DNA of 64,000 bases from Saturnia japonica (GCA_033032175.1 CM065334.1:4151705-4215704); one strand, 5' to 3'; positions 36,101-39,010 are shown, numbered from the stretch's first letter. Program-made: numbers and translations. Notes: generated by a model from the sequence alone, not told the origin.

Positions 36101-37267
36101 AAATTCTTAAAACAAACCTTGTTGCTTTAAGATGGCGTGGCGCGGCAGGAGTGTGGCGCGTGCTCCGCCCGCAGCCAGTTCCACCACCCTCAGCTTTATT
36201 GGCTGCAGCGCGATGTCTCCACCAACCTTACGACTATTACCGGGTATTCATCATATTTTCTTTGTCTTTTACGTCAAAAGTATTAGTATTGAGTTCAGTT
36301 GGAAACTAGCGCTTTGGTAAATTTCCATAGCATATGCTGAACTGGGAACTTTTCGACATTCAATGCAGTATTTATTTGGCAACGTTGCAATATTATAAAT
36401 ACTAGCGATCGCCCTAAGGTCGGAATTTGATCAGAGACTTTTTAATCATAGATTATTTTCTGTTTAACATTTGCAGTATGAACCTATACAATGAATATTC
36501 TATCACTTGCTGTCACTTTTCATTGAGTGACAATGTCAATATTTTAGGGGGTCTAAGTTCAATGGCACTTATCGTGTTATTATTTATTACTTTTAATTTA
36601 CTTAATTTAATATATTAGTAACAGATATTATAGATAAATTTTAGCTTTCTGCATTCCTTCTCCATATAAACTTTAACGATGCCAAATCTCAGTCTTCCGT
36701 GCACGTAATACGCTTAAAAGGGGGTACAAAGTTTTTGCTTCACGTATTAATATAATGATGATTAGTAATACGGATGTATTGTAATTTCTTGTTTGTAATT
36801 TGTACTCATGTTTGTGTTTTCAACATTGAACAAAATATGTACTTTCTTTCATTCTTTCTTTCTTAACGATAAATTAAAGTCAATATTTAAAGACAAATTT
36901 TTTTATGTGAAAAATCTAATAACGTGTTTCTGAGGAACGTCGCTACGTGTCATTCGACTCAGCGCGGATATATACGCGAATTCCGTAAAAAATCATCGAT
37001 TTATGGGACTCGTATCTGCGGATATCAATTCGATATTCCGCCGCTTTAAACCACTTGCCCAGTACGACTTTTTGCCCGATTCTGTTGCGTCAGTTCCATG
37101 TTTTAAGGATACGAAGTAAACACCTTTGTGTCCTTTTTCAGTTTAAAGATGTGTTTGGTGATTATCGCGGCGCTGCAGCCGCTTTGGACACGATAGCATT
37201 GAACTCCGCCTGGGTGATGAGGGCTGACGTTGATCTGCTAAGGTATTTCATCTCTGTCGCACTGTGA
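410..37267 (+). CDS. M1 aminopeptidase N-like protein lacking catalytic residues (21 exons, 5' end outside window)
   Basis: Hand-assembled from 21 exons: 410-516, 2251-2358, 2444-2516, 5615-5838, 6600-6679, 7411-7523, 8840-8994, 9731-9824, 18717-18823, 19405-19548, 20343-20446, 21271-21487, 22688-22776, 24926-25023, 25736-25874, 28740-28932, 30678-30804, 33686-33843, 35041-35127, 36132-36243, 37142-37267. All introns are GT-AG and phases agree at every junction; 2655 nt, no internal stop. The order matches M1 peptidases: N-terminal beta domain (ARSTFPCLDEP), catalytic domain (WGLIT, WFGGLVSPRWW), then an ERAP1-C-like helical domain (LLLDDAFVLSRAG). Active-site residues are replaced: GAMENWGLIT is PYSEGWGLIT, HELAHQ is RLMAQQ, WLNEG is WLMDA, and the Tyr before KGA is Leu. 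Zinc binding and peptidase activity are therefore unlikely. Inference: a secreted or membrane glycoprotein used for binding. The first exons and any signal peptide lie to the left of the window; the 3' end is tentative. Confidence 0.88.
680..1430 (+). mobile_element. R1-clade LINE, 5'-truncated 3' end
   Basis: Open segments encode the end of an RNase H-like domain (WVRAHVGTVGNERAN) and then the C-terminal HC zinc finger typical of R1-type LINEs (FTGHGGFEAYL, C-C, HLIMDCP, R). A single-base frameshift near 900-908 separates them. The stop is at 1235-1237, followed by an A/T-rich tail. It lies in the first intron seen of the M1-like gene. Confidence 0.75.
690..1237 (+). pseudogene. LINE RNase H and zinc-finger fragment, frameshifted
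   Basis: Coding remnant of the R1-type LINE: frame 1 runs 690-932 (RNase H end) and frame 2 runs 908-1237 (zinc finger HC). The shift falls inside the conserved FP-v--a segment. It lacks the reverse transcriptase and endonuclease domains. Confidence 0.7.
2251..2358 (+). CDS. M1-like gene, exon 2
   Basis: Acceptor TTGCAG, donor GTACAC. Encodes THARSTFPCLDEP followed by RATFKLTIVRD, the canonical AR-FPC-DEP-KA-F signature of M1 N-domains. Phase joins exon 1 (2 nt carried over) and exon 3. Confidence 0.9.
2444..2516 (+). CDS. M1-like gene, exon 3
   Basis: Acceptor TTTCAG, donor GTAAGT. Encodes FHVSLTNMPIV, the SNMP segment that follows the DEP box in M1 enzymes. Confidence 0.88.
2560..2800 (+). 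repeat. Repeat family C copy
   Basis: Contains CTCTCTACTCGGGGCAGTC, an AGAGCTCCTTGGG core and CTTACCATCAGGCGGGCCGT. These segments recur at 19.2, 20.5, 25.1, 45.3, 47.3, 54.6 and 55.75 kb. A short interspersed repeat with no coding capacity; its class is unknown. Confidence 0.55.
3046..3230 (-). mobile_element. Short SINE (family B) with 69-nt poly(A) tail, minus strand
   Basis: An uninterrupted run of 69 T (3046-3114) is followed by a body that matches, in reverse complement, two plus-strand copies near 53.04 and 53.52 kb. The shared core reads TCCGGTGAAGCTGTAAAAGC and then CTCTAAGGCTAACAG before the A tail. The long homopolymer suggests a young insertion. Confidence 0.7.
3503..4474 (+). 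pseudogene. RTE reverse transcriptase fragment (323 aa)
   Basis: Contains RT motifs in order: fingers (LYKKGDP, NYCPISL), AFIDYKKAFDSV, the GVRQGDPLSPKLF block and FADDIILFSE with the catalytic Asp pair, followed by YLGKQI. The frame ends at 4472-4474. The C-terminal part continues in other frames, with its longest open piece at 4559-4942, so the copy is broken. Confidence 0.85.
4559..4942 (+). pseudogene. RTE LINE C-terminal region
   Basis: Continuation of the RTE polyprotein in another frame. It shows the clade's RKWKWAGLVARYDDNRW and GRPCVRW signatures. Inactive because it is separated from the RT by frame disruption. Confidence 0.7.
5615..5838 (+). CDS. M1-like gene, exon 4
   Basis: Acceptor TTACAG, donor GTGAAC. 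Starts with the M1 strand SPPMSPHMVAIAV (canonical T-MSTYL-AF-V). It then carries about 35 extra acidic and Thr-rich residues with an N-V-T sequon before resuming the family fold. Confidence 0.88.
6225..6500. repeat. Repeat family G copy
   Basis: About 270 bp shared in the same orientation with 44400-44690 (CACGCTAACGCACTCGTATA; AGGCTAGCTAAGAG; ACTATTCCTTGTGAATCTCG). No coding capacity; possibly a MITE or SINE remnant. Confidence 0.5.
6600..6679 (+). CDS. M1-like gene, exon 5
   Basis: Acceptor CTCCAG, donor GTAAGT. Encodes the helix leading to SYPLPKF, equivalent to the YPLPK-D element just before the catalytic loop. Confidence 0.88.
6690..6960. repeat. Lepidopteran-type dispersed repeat
   Basis: The segment with ACTCCCTATAACATCAGCTA and CCAACCGTTTCGGAGATTAC is also found in degraded form near 26.2, 33.4 and 47.9 kb. 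An A/T-rich tail follows. It resembles common lepidopteran non-autonomous repeats; class not assigned. Confidence 0.5.
7070..7310 (-). mobile_element. tRNA-derived SINE (family A), minus strand, 5' decayed
   Basis: Matches the minus-strand family A copies at 21.0 and 30.4 kb (GTGGCCCAAGATGGTAACAC body; CAGGCTCATTGCAGGGATTC B-box edge). The A-box half is eroded. Confidence 0.65.
7411..7523 (+). CDS. M1-like gene, exon 6 (degenerate GAMEN and first half of HEXXH)
   Basis: Acceptor ACCAG, donor GTAATC. Encodes PYSEGWGLITL where active enzymes have GAMENWGLIT, and ends TLARLMAQQ where they have VIAHELAHQ. Both zinc-ligand His and the general-base Glu are substituted (Arg, Leu, Gln), while flanking family residues are kept. 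Confidence 0.9.
8030..8245 (-). repeat. Repeat family E copy, decayed
   Basis: Shares ATGCCACAAAAACTCCC and CTAACAAGGGAGCCATCATT with the copy at 53.6-53.9 kb and, in reverse complement, with 38.7 and 42.2 kb. Strand is given relative to the last two. Non-coding, with a GAA-type tail in better copies. Confidence 0.5.
8840..8994 (+). CDS. M1-like gene, exon 7 (degenerate third zinc ligand)
   Basis: Acceptor TTGCAG, donor GTAGGC. Begins WFGGLVSPRWW, the strongly conserved block after HEXXHQ, then WLMDALTSL where active members have WLNEGFASY. The zinc-binding Glu is therefore Asp. Confidence 0.92.
9455..9650 (-). mobile_element. tRNA-derived SINE (family A), decayed
   Basis: Body segments GATAGTAACACGCTAAG and TTTGAGGGTGCCCACCA match family A. 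It ends near CAGGCTCATTGCACGGATTC, the reverse of the B box. Confidence 0.55.
9731..9824 (+). CDS. M1-like gene, exon 8 (catalytic Tyr lost)
   Basis: Acceptor TTTTAG, donor GTATGT. Ends DELSLHK; with exon 9 this gives LSLHKGAA where active enzymes have ISYSKGAS. The transition-state Tyr is replaced by Leu. The following intron is about 8.9 kb, swollen by transposons. Confidence 0.86.
9852..10296. mobile_element. Solo LTR (Gypsy-like)
   Basis: A 445-bp block begins TGTTACGCCC and ends GTCGTAACA, with TGTTAC/GTAACA inverted ends. It is flanked by a perfect 4-bp duplication ATAT at 9848-9851 and 10297-10300. TG..CA ends with a 4-bp duplication fit a Gypsy-type LTR. No internal region is present, so this is most likely a recombination-derived solo LTR. 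Confidence 0.7.
10736..10975 (-). mobile_element. tRNA-derived SINE (family A), minus strand
   Basis: Contains GATGGTAGCACGCTAAGCCT, TTGAGGGTGGTAGCTAGC and the GGCGCTCAGG-CATTGCAG edge of the B box in reverse. Lies in the large intron between exons 8 and 9. Confidence 0.6.
11000..11520. repeat. Repeat family I copy
   Basis: Shares the order CGTGTTTCGGGATCAGC, GACAGCAAC, a GTCGCTGTTAC segment and TTTGCCGTGCTATTAT with 9060-9350. Moderately decayed, no ORF; possibly the 3' part of an unrecognised LINE or SINE. Confidence 0.4.
11572..11740. repeat. Relative of the 52-kb foldback element
   Basis: Repeats GCGACATCT-TC-CGCCACA and CTGACGCATC units and then ATTAACTCTATCGTTGAGTA followed by TATATAAAC. 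The same words form the arms and loop of the inverted-repeat element at 52021-52280. Confidence 0.5.
11775..11850. repeat. Repeat family B copy, left half (split by BEL/Pao)
   Basis: Joined across the BEL/Pao element to 18413-18695, it matches the uninterrupted reverse-complement copy at 36403-36770. Key words: GCTTTTGCTTCA in reverse, AATACGCTTAA in reverse, and GATTTGGCAC at the insertion point. Confidence 0.75.
11851..12207 (-). repeat. BEL/Pao 3' LTR
   Basis: Begins TGTAT and ends CTAACA on the plus strand; 357 bp, the same length as the partner LTR. Differences to the other LTR are single-base substitutions only. Confidence 0.93.
12208..12222 (-). other. BEL/Pao polypurine tract
   Basis: On the minus strand an A/G-only run (AAGTGGGGGGAAA, one T) directly precedes the 3' LTR, as expected for plus-strand DNA priming. 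Confidence 0.75.
12422..16681 (-). CDS. pol: BEL/Pao Pol polyprotein (1419 aa open frame)
   Basis: Domains in order: gag-like zinc knuckles with CX2C pairs (about residues 18-75), aspartic protease ALIDSGAQD (about 155), reverse transcriptase with FMDD in place of YVDD (about 562), RNase H (FCDGSTKAYGC), and the Pao-type integrase with an HHCC region and catalytic residues D (GIDFTAPF, about 1120), D (LTDNGTNF, about 1190) and E (FESGVKSLK, about 1241). The frame is intact throughout. The left boundary given is the first TTG after a stop; the frame is open upstream to the TAA near 16836 and is the same frame as gag. Normal length for BEL/Pao elements. Confidence 0.95.
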   Translation of the reverse strand: MTVITKVPYRNIDKVETCVFCSLPHSVYKCTAFKDLENSFKSNFVTKNNLCRNCLHKNHNVDLCFSKSRCVACGGRHHTLLHYPAISDSTGPGSGVNRVTAAVSSVNIDGPNLSTVCASTLVESNRSMVLLGTCSVRVHHPENTGQVLLVRALIDSGAQDCFLSVKCAKRLGLPLRRCNIAVAGLGQNVVHQIQGVTSCTILPRYSKSPSFNISPIVMSSITSQMPMAQVPTAVRESYKHLILADSDFDKPADVDLLIGAELFHSIYDGQRLEAGPGLPVALHSVFGSVITGKLDSDYYRPPSTVSSLLASTFALDEVVKRFWEVEEPPLISVLNPDDTKCEQLYSKLVYQNTDGRYVVPISLKEPYSDLDESYKHSLSRITNLERRLNRDDKLKEDYSNFMCEYESLRHMQPVESSSPSGNYFIPHHCILRPESTTTKLRVVFDASAKSTNGKSLNDIVYTGPKLQNDIVDIITKFRFYAVVFTADITKMYRNIELRPEDRCWQHILWRESPNDPVTEFQLNTVKYGVSSSPFLAIRTLHQVAHDYGSERPHAAKILLHDTFMDDITAGAQTVNAALELKNELVDLLACAQFELRKWSSNSKEFLSEIPSEYCQIPKEFCDDQNQRTLKILGIKWDPVQDIFTYSFSQLNSNCTKRAILSNVARIYDPLGWLTPVVLQAKLILQTLWRYQLNWDESLPSDIAQEWQDFVKELIHLKELRLPRRVSSSTAIHYELIGFCDGSTKAYGCCVYTRALGSKDNPVQLLIAKSKVVPLKPLTVNRLELCGAVLLSRILKHVWNLLRGHIDLTRMIAFTDSKTVLSWLHTEPHKLKTFVAHRVVKITDNVSVENWHHVSTHDNPADHCSRGLSCSQLIASPSWWSGPNWLSNETSTWPINHTVKPLNSVPELKPIHISHVISVSDHTSTDVISHVLNKYSSFSRTQRVLAWCFRFINNLKQNSEYRLKSGLTVSELEYSLNTLVRHVQTTSFSNEIAVIQSYQNCSRNIQKLKPFVDEAGLLRVGGRLKNANLPQYATHPFLLPKDSPLSKLLIDYYHILYLHCGPRTLQSLIQRRFWILGIRNLIRSRLSKCVPCFKTKPTLQQPLMGDLPPSRVQPSRCFQNVGIDFTAPFIVKESHRRNAKTYKVYVCIIVCLAVKAIHIELVTELSTPAFLAALDRFVSRRGLCKSILTDNGTNFIGAKNYFNDLYNFMRKQNSEIESNLAKRHIIWKFNPPTGSHFGGIFESGVKSLKTHLKRVVGTQVLTYEELSTILTKIEAVLNSRPLCVISADPQEVDILTPGHFLAGCPLVSLPEPDLTNDYVSPLARWNMLTKLTQCFWRAWQRDYLHTLQQRSKWIVNSNNVKIGNVVLMVDERLPSLEWRYGKIECVHPGTDGVVRVVTLRTANGLLRRPVTKICPLPMQN
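16835..17671 (-). CDS. gag: BEL/Pao Gag
   Basis: I chose the ATG at 17669-17671 (MSNEQQIKLFSSQ) as start; the frame is open further upstream. Encodes a coiled, Lys/Gln-rich N-terminus, then the Pao-type capsid core (LPKIELPKFDG, W--F-D-F, KFHYLLSCLSGSA). It ends at a TAA after NDLL. The codons after this stop continue the family sequence in the same frame into pol, so the stop may be a nonsense mutation or a readthrough site. Confidence 0.88.
   Translation of the reverse strand: MSNEQQIKLFSSQREYVFRDIQILFDLSKQIQIDRSKLSQFKARYTRVESLRQEYVTLTNERNTLKLKLKPDSNIDNQAVAAFDDLYYAVVDAYSVISVPELSNITPNTCKPVGQARLPKIELPKFDGSIECWQTFYDTFTCVIHNNDNISNIEKFHYLLSCLSGSALSVAKGVPVTSDNYQVVFDALVDRFENKRILSVIYLDKICNYPSLKSGNLNELRIFTSVLYKSVNALKAINIDNLGEYILFYLASRTLDQNTRKRFESQNNSQIPTFNDLL
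18027..18041 (-). other. Candidate BEL/Pao primer-binding site
   Basis: On the minus strand TGGTCTTATCGAGTC lies 9 nt inside the 5' LTR edge. The TGG start fits pairing to a tRNA CCA end, but I cannot match the rest to a specific tRNA. Confidence 0.35.
18051..18407 (-). repeat. BEL/Pao 5' LTR
   Basis: 357 bp, direct copy of 11851-12207, followed on the plus strand by the GGCAC target duplication. Confidence 0.93.
18413..18695. repeat. Repeat family B copy, right half
   Basis: Continues the split repeat: TTTATATGGAGAAGGAATGC, a GTTACTAATATATTAAATTA stretch and GAGCTTAGGGCGATCGCTGG all recur in reverse complement at 36.4-36.7 kb. Confidence 0.75.
18717..18823 (+). CDS. M1-like gene, exon 9
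   Basis: Acceptor TTCCAG, donor GTAATT. Encodes GAAIVSMA and LSRLLRDHRYASAD, matching the KGA-VLRM and GL-YL-H-Y-NA elements of M1 proteins. It begins about 20 bp after the end of an old repeat split by a BEL/Pao element. Confidence 0.9.
19180..19385 (+). repeat. Repeat family C copy
   Basis: Shares AAGAAGCTCTGGAGAC, CGCAGGAACACAACACAAGG, GGCTGCGGTTTTCTGTAGGG and ACCGTCAGGGGCAGTACCGA with the copies at 20.5 and 25.1 kb. Non-coding. Confidence 0.5.
19405..19548 (+). CDS. M1-like gene, exon 10
   Basis: Acceptor TCACAG, donor GTGAGG. Encodes DLWRALQRD, then WCERAGYPLLSATV and the start of a QERF strand, as in M1 enzymes (DLW-AL, W-GYPV, QERF). Confidence 0.92.
19671..19730. repeat. Pyrimidine-rich and GT-rich simple repeat
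   Basis: Degenerate CT/CTGT tract followed by GTGTGTGTGCGTGCG. No other feature. Confidence 0.7.
20343..20446 (+). CDS. M1-like gene, exon 11
   Basis: Acceptor TTCCAG, donor GTAATT. Completes the QERF strand, then enters a Pro-rich stretch (ADPPGPDPP) and an acidic segment not typical of M1 peptidases. Confidence 0.85.
20470..20745 (+). repeat. Repeat family C copy
   Basis: Contains AAAGAGCTCTGGAAA, TTATTTAGCTGCGATCTTCC, CAGTCAGACTGCCCCAAG, then a second partial AAAGAGTTCTGGAAAC unit. Same family as 19.2 and 25.1 kb. Confidence 0.5.
20750..20935. repeat. Repeat family H copy
   Basis: Shares ACGCTGAGTAAACCATAA, AGATATATCAAATTTATTTA and GATCTACAAAAAAGTCAG words with 26320-26575, 28385-28530 and 47985-48300. 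The longer copies end GCGAAGCC-CG-GCACAGCTA, a typical lepidopteran repeat terminus. Confidence 0.55.
20965..21240 (-). mobile_element. tRNA-derived SINE (family A), near full length
   Basis: Read on the minus strand it opens with a tRNA-like head (A-box-like region at the 21.2-kb edge, B box GAGTTCGAATCC near 21180-21192), followed by the family body and the AGTGGAAGACTGGCTC region in reverse. It ends just upstream of exon 12. Confidence 0.75.
21271..21487 (+). CDS. M1-like gene, exon 12 (Thr-rich insertion)
   Basis: Acceptor TTTTAG, donor GTGAGT. Encodes a mucin-like Thr/Pro/Arg/Lys segment with runs such as NTTTTAP and RRPTTKTTKP, then WIIPVTFTVGP, equivalent to the WIPLTYTT strand. Five N-glycosylation sequons are present. 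Confidence 0.87.
21690..22475 (-). mobile_element. Jockey/CR1-group LINE 3' end, minus strand
   Basis: The minus-strand frame 21902-22465 encodes the C-terminal part of a LINE polyprotein (FHSLMSYGILLWG, LQKRAIRAI, FGILTLPSQYI, LPKHITDLP). Its 3' UTR extends to a repeat-like end near 21690 that is shared with 39785-40165. Inserted between exons 12 and 13. Confidence 0.78.
21902..22465 (-). pseudogene. LINE reverse transcriptase C-terminal fragment (187 aa)
   Basis: Open frame without RT catalytic motifs; only the post-RT region remains because of 5' truncation. The frame itself is uninterrupted, suggesting a fairly recent copy. Confidence 0.75.
22688..22776 (+). CDS. M1-like gene, exon 13
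   Basis: Acceptor CTCCAG, donor GTAAGT. Encodes the beta-sandwich segment TTRWMENVTHLIWMND with three more N-glycosylation sequons. Confidence 0.86.
24170..24225. repeat. (TA)n microsatellite
   Basis: Alternating TA tract of about 30 bp (near 24180-24210) with related A/T flank. Intronic. Confidence 0.8.
24926..25023 (+). CDS. M1-like gene, exon 14
   Basis: Acceptor TTCAAG, donor GTACGT. Encodes KWVRYNVGARGLYRVAP, the N-G-YRV-YD strand that opens the C-terminal helical domain. Confidence 0.9.
25100..25260 (+). repeat. Repeat family C copy
   Basis: Contains ACTCATCGCAGGAACACAAC, AAGGTAATTTAGCCGCGATA and CCACCAGTCGGACTGACCCA. Same family as 19.2 and 20.5 kb. Confidence 0.5.
25736..25874 (+). 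CDS. M1-like gene, exon 15
   Basis: Acceptor TTCTAG type (CTGTCTAG), donor GTAAGT. Encodes ERALLLDDAFVLSRAGRLP, matching RA-LIDDAF-LARAG-L of ERAP1-C-like domains. Confidence 0.92.
26010..26320. repeat. Lepidopteran-type dispersed repeat
   Basis: Includes TTTACCAAATGCATATGAAA, GTTTCTTCCGAGTAATCTCC and GGTTGGACCGAATTTGA, the reverse complement of the repeat at 6.7-6.9 kb and similar to 47.85-48.0 kb. No coding potential. Confidence 0.45.
26320..26575. repeat. Repeat family H copy, long
   Basis: Starts GGTGAATCAATTCGGGCGCT and ends GCGAAGCCACGGGCACAGCT-AGTAA. The best family member, with 47985-48300. Confidence 0.6.
26890..28158 (+). mobile_element. mariner transposon, complete ends, dead transposase
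   Basis: A 1269-bp element with terminal inverted repeats (GGTCTTTACCTATGAAATTG against GGTCTTTATCTATGAAATTG, one mismatch) and TA target duplications at 26888-26889 and 28159-28160. The size is typical of mariner. It lies in the intron between exons 15 and 16. Confidence 0.95.
27038..28097 (+). pseudogene. mariner transposase pseudogene (DD34D family)
   Basis: N-terminal helix-turn-helix (RVIMEHEYRCGSNAAQAVR), then the WVPHEL-like region and the catalytic core. The first catalytic Asp position reads VTCNEKW, so Asp is Asn. The second (LLHDNARPHTA) and third (LAPTDYYFF) Asp are present, 34 residues apart, which is the mariner spacing. Lesions: TGA at about 27290-27292, TAG at about 27416-27418 in the same frame, and a frameshift in the A run near 27950, after which the C-terminus continues to 28097. 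Not functional. Confidence 0.92.
28385..28530. repeat. Repeat family H copy, decayed
   Basis: Shares ATGGTGAATCAATTGGGAAG, CGCTTAAATGG and CACAATAAACAGTTTTGT with the other family H copies. Confidence 0.45.
28740..28932 (+). CDS. M1-like gene, exon 16
   Basis: Acceptor TCCCAG, donor GTAAGT. Encodes LTSEQHWAPWRVVLEHLSWW (L-E--Y-PW---L in the family). Lies 0.6 kb after the mariner copy, which does not disturb it. Confidence 0.9.
29040..29490 (+). repeat. Decayed LINE-like and repeat mosaic
   Basis: Includes an LWNPLPYSVFPP-like coding remnant near 29330-29370, which resembles the end of Jockey/CR1-type LINEs, followed by TTCTCGGTGGTCGCCATTGT and ACCGTCAGCGACGGTACCGT, related to the 9.2 and 11.4 kb repeats. 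Heavily broken. Confidence 0.4.
30320..30590 (-). mobile_element. tRNA-derived SINE (family A), best minus-strand copy
   Basis: On the minus strand it begins AATGATGGCTCAGTAGGTAG (A box TGGCTCAGTAGG) and then GAGTTCGAATCCCTGC (B box), about 35 nt apart as in a tRNA gene. The family body follows and ends near CTTGGGGCACATCAGGTG. The RNA polymerase III promoter looks intact. Confidence 0.82.
30678..30804 (+). CDS. M1-like gene, exon 17
   Basis: Acceptor TAACAG, donor GTAATC. Encodes helical repeats GALLTAGVEWGNK and AVQLFDTWF, equivalent to AC--G---C---A---F--W in M1 C-domains. The following intron contains the minisatellite. Confidence 0.9.
31045..32240. repeat. 46-bp minisatellite, about 26 units
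   Basis: Direct tandem units of 46 bp (ACATTTGAAGTAACACTCGA, TGTGAGGCATTTTGAAGCTC, GGTAGA), varying mainly at TAGA/TAGT/TATG, CTCGG/CTGGG, CGATG/CTATG/CGATA. Because 46 is 1 modulo 3 and the unit lacks minus-strand stops, all three minus frames stay open for over 1 kb. That is a by-product of the unit, not a gene. It lies in the intron between exons 17 and 18. Confidence 0.95.
32345..32512. repeat. 84-bp tandem duplication interrupting the minisatellite
   Basis: A segment with TTTTTCTTCTGTTTCAACAT and GGTTGGTTATAGCAGGTAGT occurs twice, 84 bp apart, each time followed by a partial minisatellite unit. A unique A/T-rich block (32240-32340) separates it from the main array. Confidence 0.85.
32500..32690. 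repeat. 46-bp minisatellite, second block (about 4 units)
   Basis: The same 46-bp unit resumes, with diverged terminal units (ACTCGTTAAGAGG instead of ACTCGATGTGAGG). Confidence 0.9.
33385..33505. repeat. Lepidopteran-type dispersed repeat fragment
   Basis: TTACTCCTTATAACATCAGC and GGTCCAACCGTTTCGAAAAT match the repeat at 6.7-6.9 kb in the same orientation. Confidence 0.5.
33686..33843 (+). CDS. M1-like gene, exon 18
   Basis: Acceptor TTCCAG, donor GTACAT. Encodes AAFTAGVRTYG and LLAALSSPIDDWLFY, matching VYCTGVR-G and LL-ALGC----WLL of the family. Confidence 0.9.
34201..34365. mobile_element. Short MITE with inverted ends
   Basis: 165 bp; the left end GGCTGCCTGTACACTGAAGT and right end (reverse complement GGTGGCCTGTCTAGTGAAAC) continue as GGAGCGGA..AGCTG and ATTCGACCA arms. 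No clear target duplication, no coding capacity. Confidence 0.6.
34621..34690 (+). other. G-rich tract with quadruplex motif
   Basis: Six GGG runs lie in about 60 bp; the last four are each separated by exactly four bases, fitting the G3N4 quadruplex pattern. Intronic, on the coding strand of the M1-like gene. Confidence 0.6.
35041..35127 (+). CDS. M1-like gene, exon 19
   Basis: Acceptor TCTCAG, donor GTAAGT. Encodes a helical pair ending WITSLYEGTC, corresponding to the QD------VA-NP segment of M1 C-domains. Confidence 0.88.
35835..36056 (-). mobile_element. tRNA-derived SINE (family A), minus strand
   Basis: Contains GATGGTAGCACGCTAAACCT, GAGGGTGGTAGCTAGC and GGTTTCATCACGATGTTTTC. It ends at the degenerated edge of the reversed B box, 76 bp before exon 20. 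Confidence 0.65.
36132..36243 (+). CDS. M1-like gene, exon 20
   Basis: I place the acceptor at the pyrimidine-rich TTGCTTTAAG ending at 36131, donor GTATTC. Encodes WRGAAGVWRVLRPQ and ALLAAARCLHQPYDYYR. An alternative in-frame acceptor at 36055-36056, at the edge of a SINE, would add 25 residues that have no counterpart in the family alignment. Confidence 0.82.
36403..36770. repeat. Repeat family B copy, uninterrupted (empty site for the BEL/Pao element)
   Basis: Reverse complement of 18695-18413 joined to 11850-11775. Across the insertion point it reads CTTTAACGATGCCAAATC, corresponding to one copy of the target site. Lies between exons 20 and 21. Confidence 0.75.
37142..37267 (+). CDS. M1-like gene, exon 21 and tentative C-terminus
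   Basis: Acceptor TTTCAG. Encodes FKDVFGDYRGAAAALDTIAL, similar to the LD-I--N--W C-terminal helix. Reading on gives a TGA at 37265-37267 after YFISVAL. A possible donor (AG/GTATTT at 37243) could instead lead to an exon I did not find. No good AATAAA lies close by, so the end is uncertain. Confidence 0.75.
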   Translation, partial: FKDVFGDYRGAAAALDTIALNSAWVMRADVDLLRYFISVAL

Positions 37268-38365
37268 ACCAGTGAAAGAAGAAAAATTATAATTTAAATA
37301 ACCCCCCATATAAATAAGCTATTCATTGAGCTCATTCCAACGAGCCCAAAAACGATACAGTTACCGGCTGTAAATAACGAATGATGAGCTAATGAGTTAT
37401 TAGGCTAATTTCGGCTTCGTAGAACATCGTCTCTGTAGTTTAGTTTTCGCCCGCTCGGACAATTTGTCACGTTATAAACTTTTCGACAAAGTATCATATC
37501 CTCTAGCGCCATTTTAGTGTTTTTGGTGGGTTTTAAGTGACGGTTCTCCTTGCTTGTACTTTCCATACTACTAGGAAAGCGACAAAACGTCATATTATAA
37601 TGTATCGAGTGAAAGAGACGACGCTCTACGAAGCCGAAAGTAGCAGATTATCTCCCTCTTTACCCGTAACTTCACTTCTGCTGTATGTTGATGAGGAGTT
37701 GAGTATCCTGCCGATTTTAGAAAATACTGTAGCATCTGTTCAAAGTGACCATGTACCTTATATCATTGATGTTAGTAAAGAGTGGATAATCTACAAAAGG
37801 CTGAACAGATTTTTTTAAATCATAGCTAAGAAAACTTCATCAAGAAACCTTTTAAACCATAAAACGAAATAAAAATTGGTTCATCCGTTTGTGAGCTACA
37901 ATGCCACAGTCAGAGATACGCATATAAACTAAAACCGTTTGTTTGTTTCGGAGGTTAATAAAAAAAAAACATAACGGATAGATTGAAAGTTATTAAAAAC
38001 CATGTAAGATCTTGTGGATGTATCAATTGAGTTATTCAATTGTGTCATTTCATGAAAATTTTACATTAATTAGTTTCTTGTATTTTTTTTTAAAATGCTA
38101 ACCATGAAACTTTTTGTATGAATATAAGAATTGAGCGTTTAAGGGTAAAGCATTGTTGTTTAACACATATCATTTTAAACATAAAGTTTATTTAATTACT
38201 TATGTGAATGATTTACAGTCAGTACAAAATTTACATAATGATGTAAGCCCCAAAAAGCGTTCTCTCTTATTCTTTTTTCAACCCTGGCAACCCAATCCTT
38301 TTCCAGCTTTCTCTTTAAACTTTTACCGATACCTTCATTTTTATTATTGAGGACTTGAAGATAAT
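37268..38365. other. No gene seen; decayed repeats
   Basis: A/T-rich sequence after the M1-like gene. A segment with TTCCAACGAGCCCAAAAACG and later TGATGAGGAGTTGAGTATCC is shared with 45060-45200 (family J). Nothing else recognisable; a missing 3' exon or polyadenylation site of the M1-like gene could lie here. Confidence 0.4.
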
Positions 38366-38369
38366 TACC

Positions 38370-38530
38370 ATTATCATCAATATTTCCTCGTACTGTAGGG
38401 CAATAAGGCCCTCCCCCCTCTGCATCACGCCCTTCTCACCTATGAATATCGTAAAAGAGAGGAGAGTAAAACCAATATTCAATAAAGTGTTGCCAATTAA
38501 AGTTATTAATTGAAAGAGTAACATTAATAA
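38370..38530. repeat. Repeat family D copy
   Basis: Shares CGTACTGTAGGGCAATAAGG, TCACGCCCTTCTCACC and GTGTTGCCAATTA with 39535-39700. Non-coding. Confidence 0.5.
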
Positions 38531-38679
38531 AACCAGACCAAAAAAATACGATTTATACCATTTCCATTTCTTTATTTTCTCGATGACAGCTCCTGTGAAA
38601 ACTTGAACGAGCGTGTTATTTACATTATGTATGCATTATTTTATAAAAAAATATGACGTTTACACACGTACTAGGTTCT

Positions 38680-39010
38680 TCTTCTTCCTCTTCCTAACTT
38701 GGCAACCGGTCCTCTTTAATGAAGACCATTACTGCCATTGTCGAGTGAATTATATTGTCAAGTGTTATGACGACTCAGTAGCCTAACAAGATGGTGGCTC
38801 CCTTGTTAGAACTTTCTAGGGAATTTTTGTGGGATCTCGGAATGAATGCTTTCAGCTTATATTTATAATCCACCTTACTTATGCACAAAACCAAACTATA
38901 TCACGCAAAACGCCACCAATATTACATAATATAGGGTCAAAAACCTAAGTAAATGAATTAAAAATAACAACCACAACATGTCACTTCAAGATCCCGCCAA
39001 AAACTGCCAC
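38680..39010 (+). repeat. Repeat family E copy
   Basis: Starts with a TTCTTCTTC tract and then AACTTGGCAACCGGTCCTCT, and ends ACAACATGTCACTTCAAGAT-CCCGCCAAAAACTGCC. Nearly identical to 42240-42565 and to the reverse complement of 53610-53945. The GAA-type tail at one end suggests a retroposed element. Confidence 0.7.
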
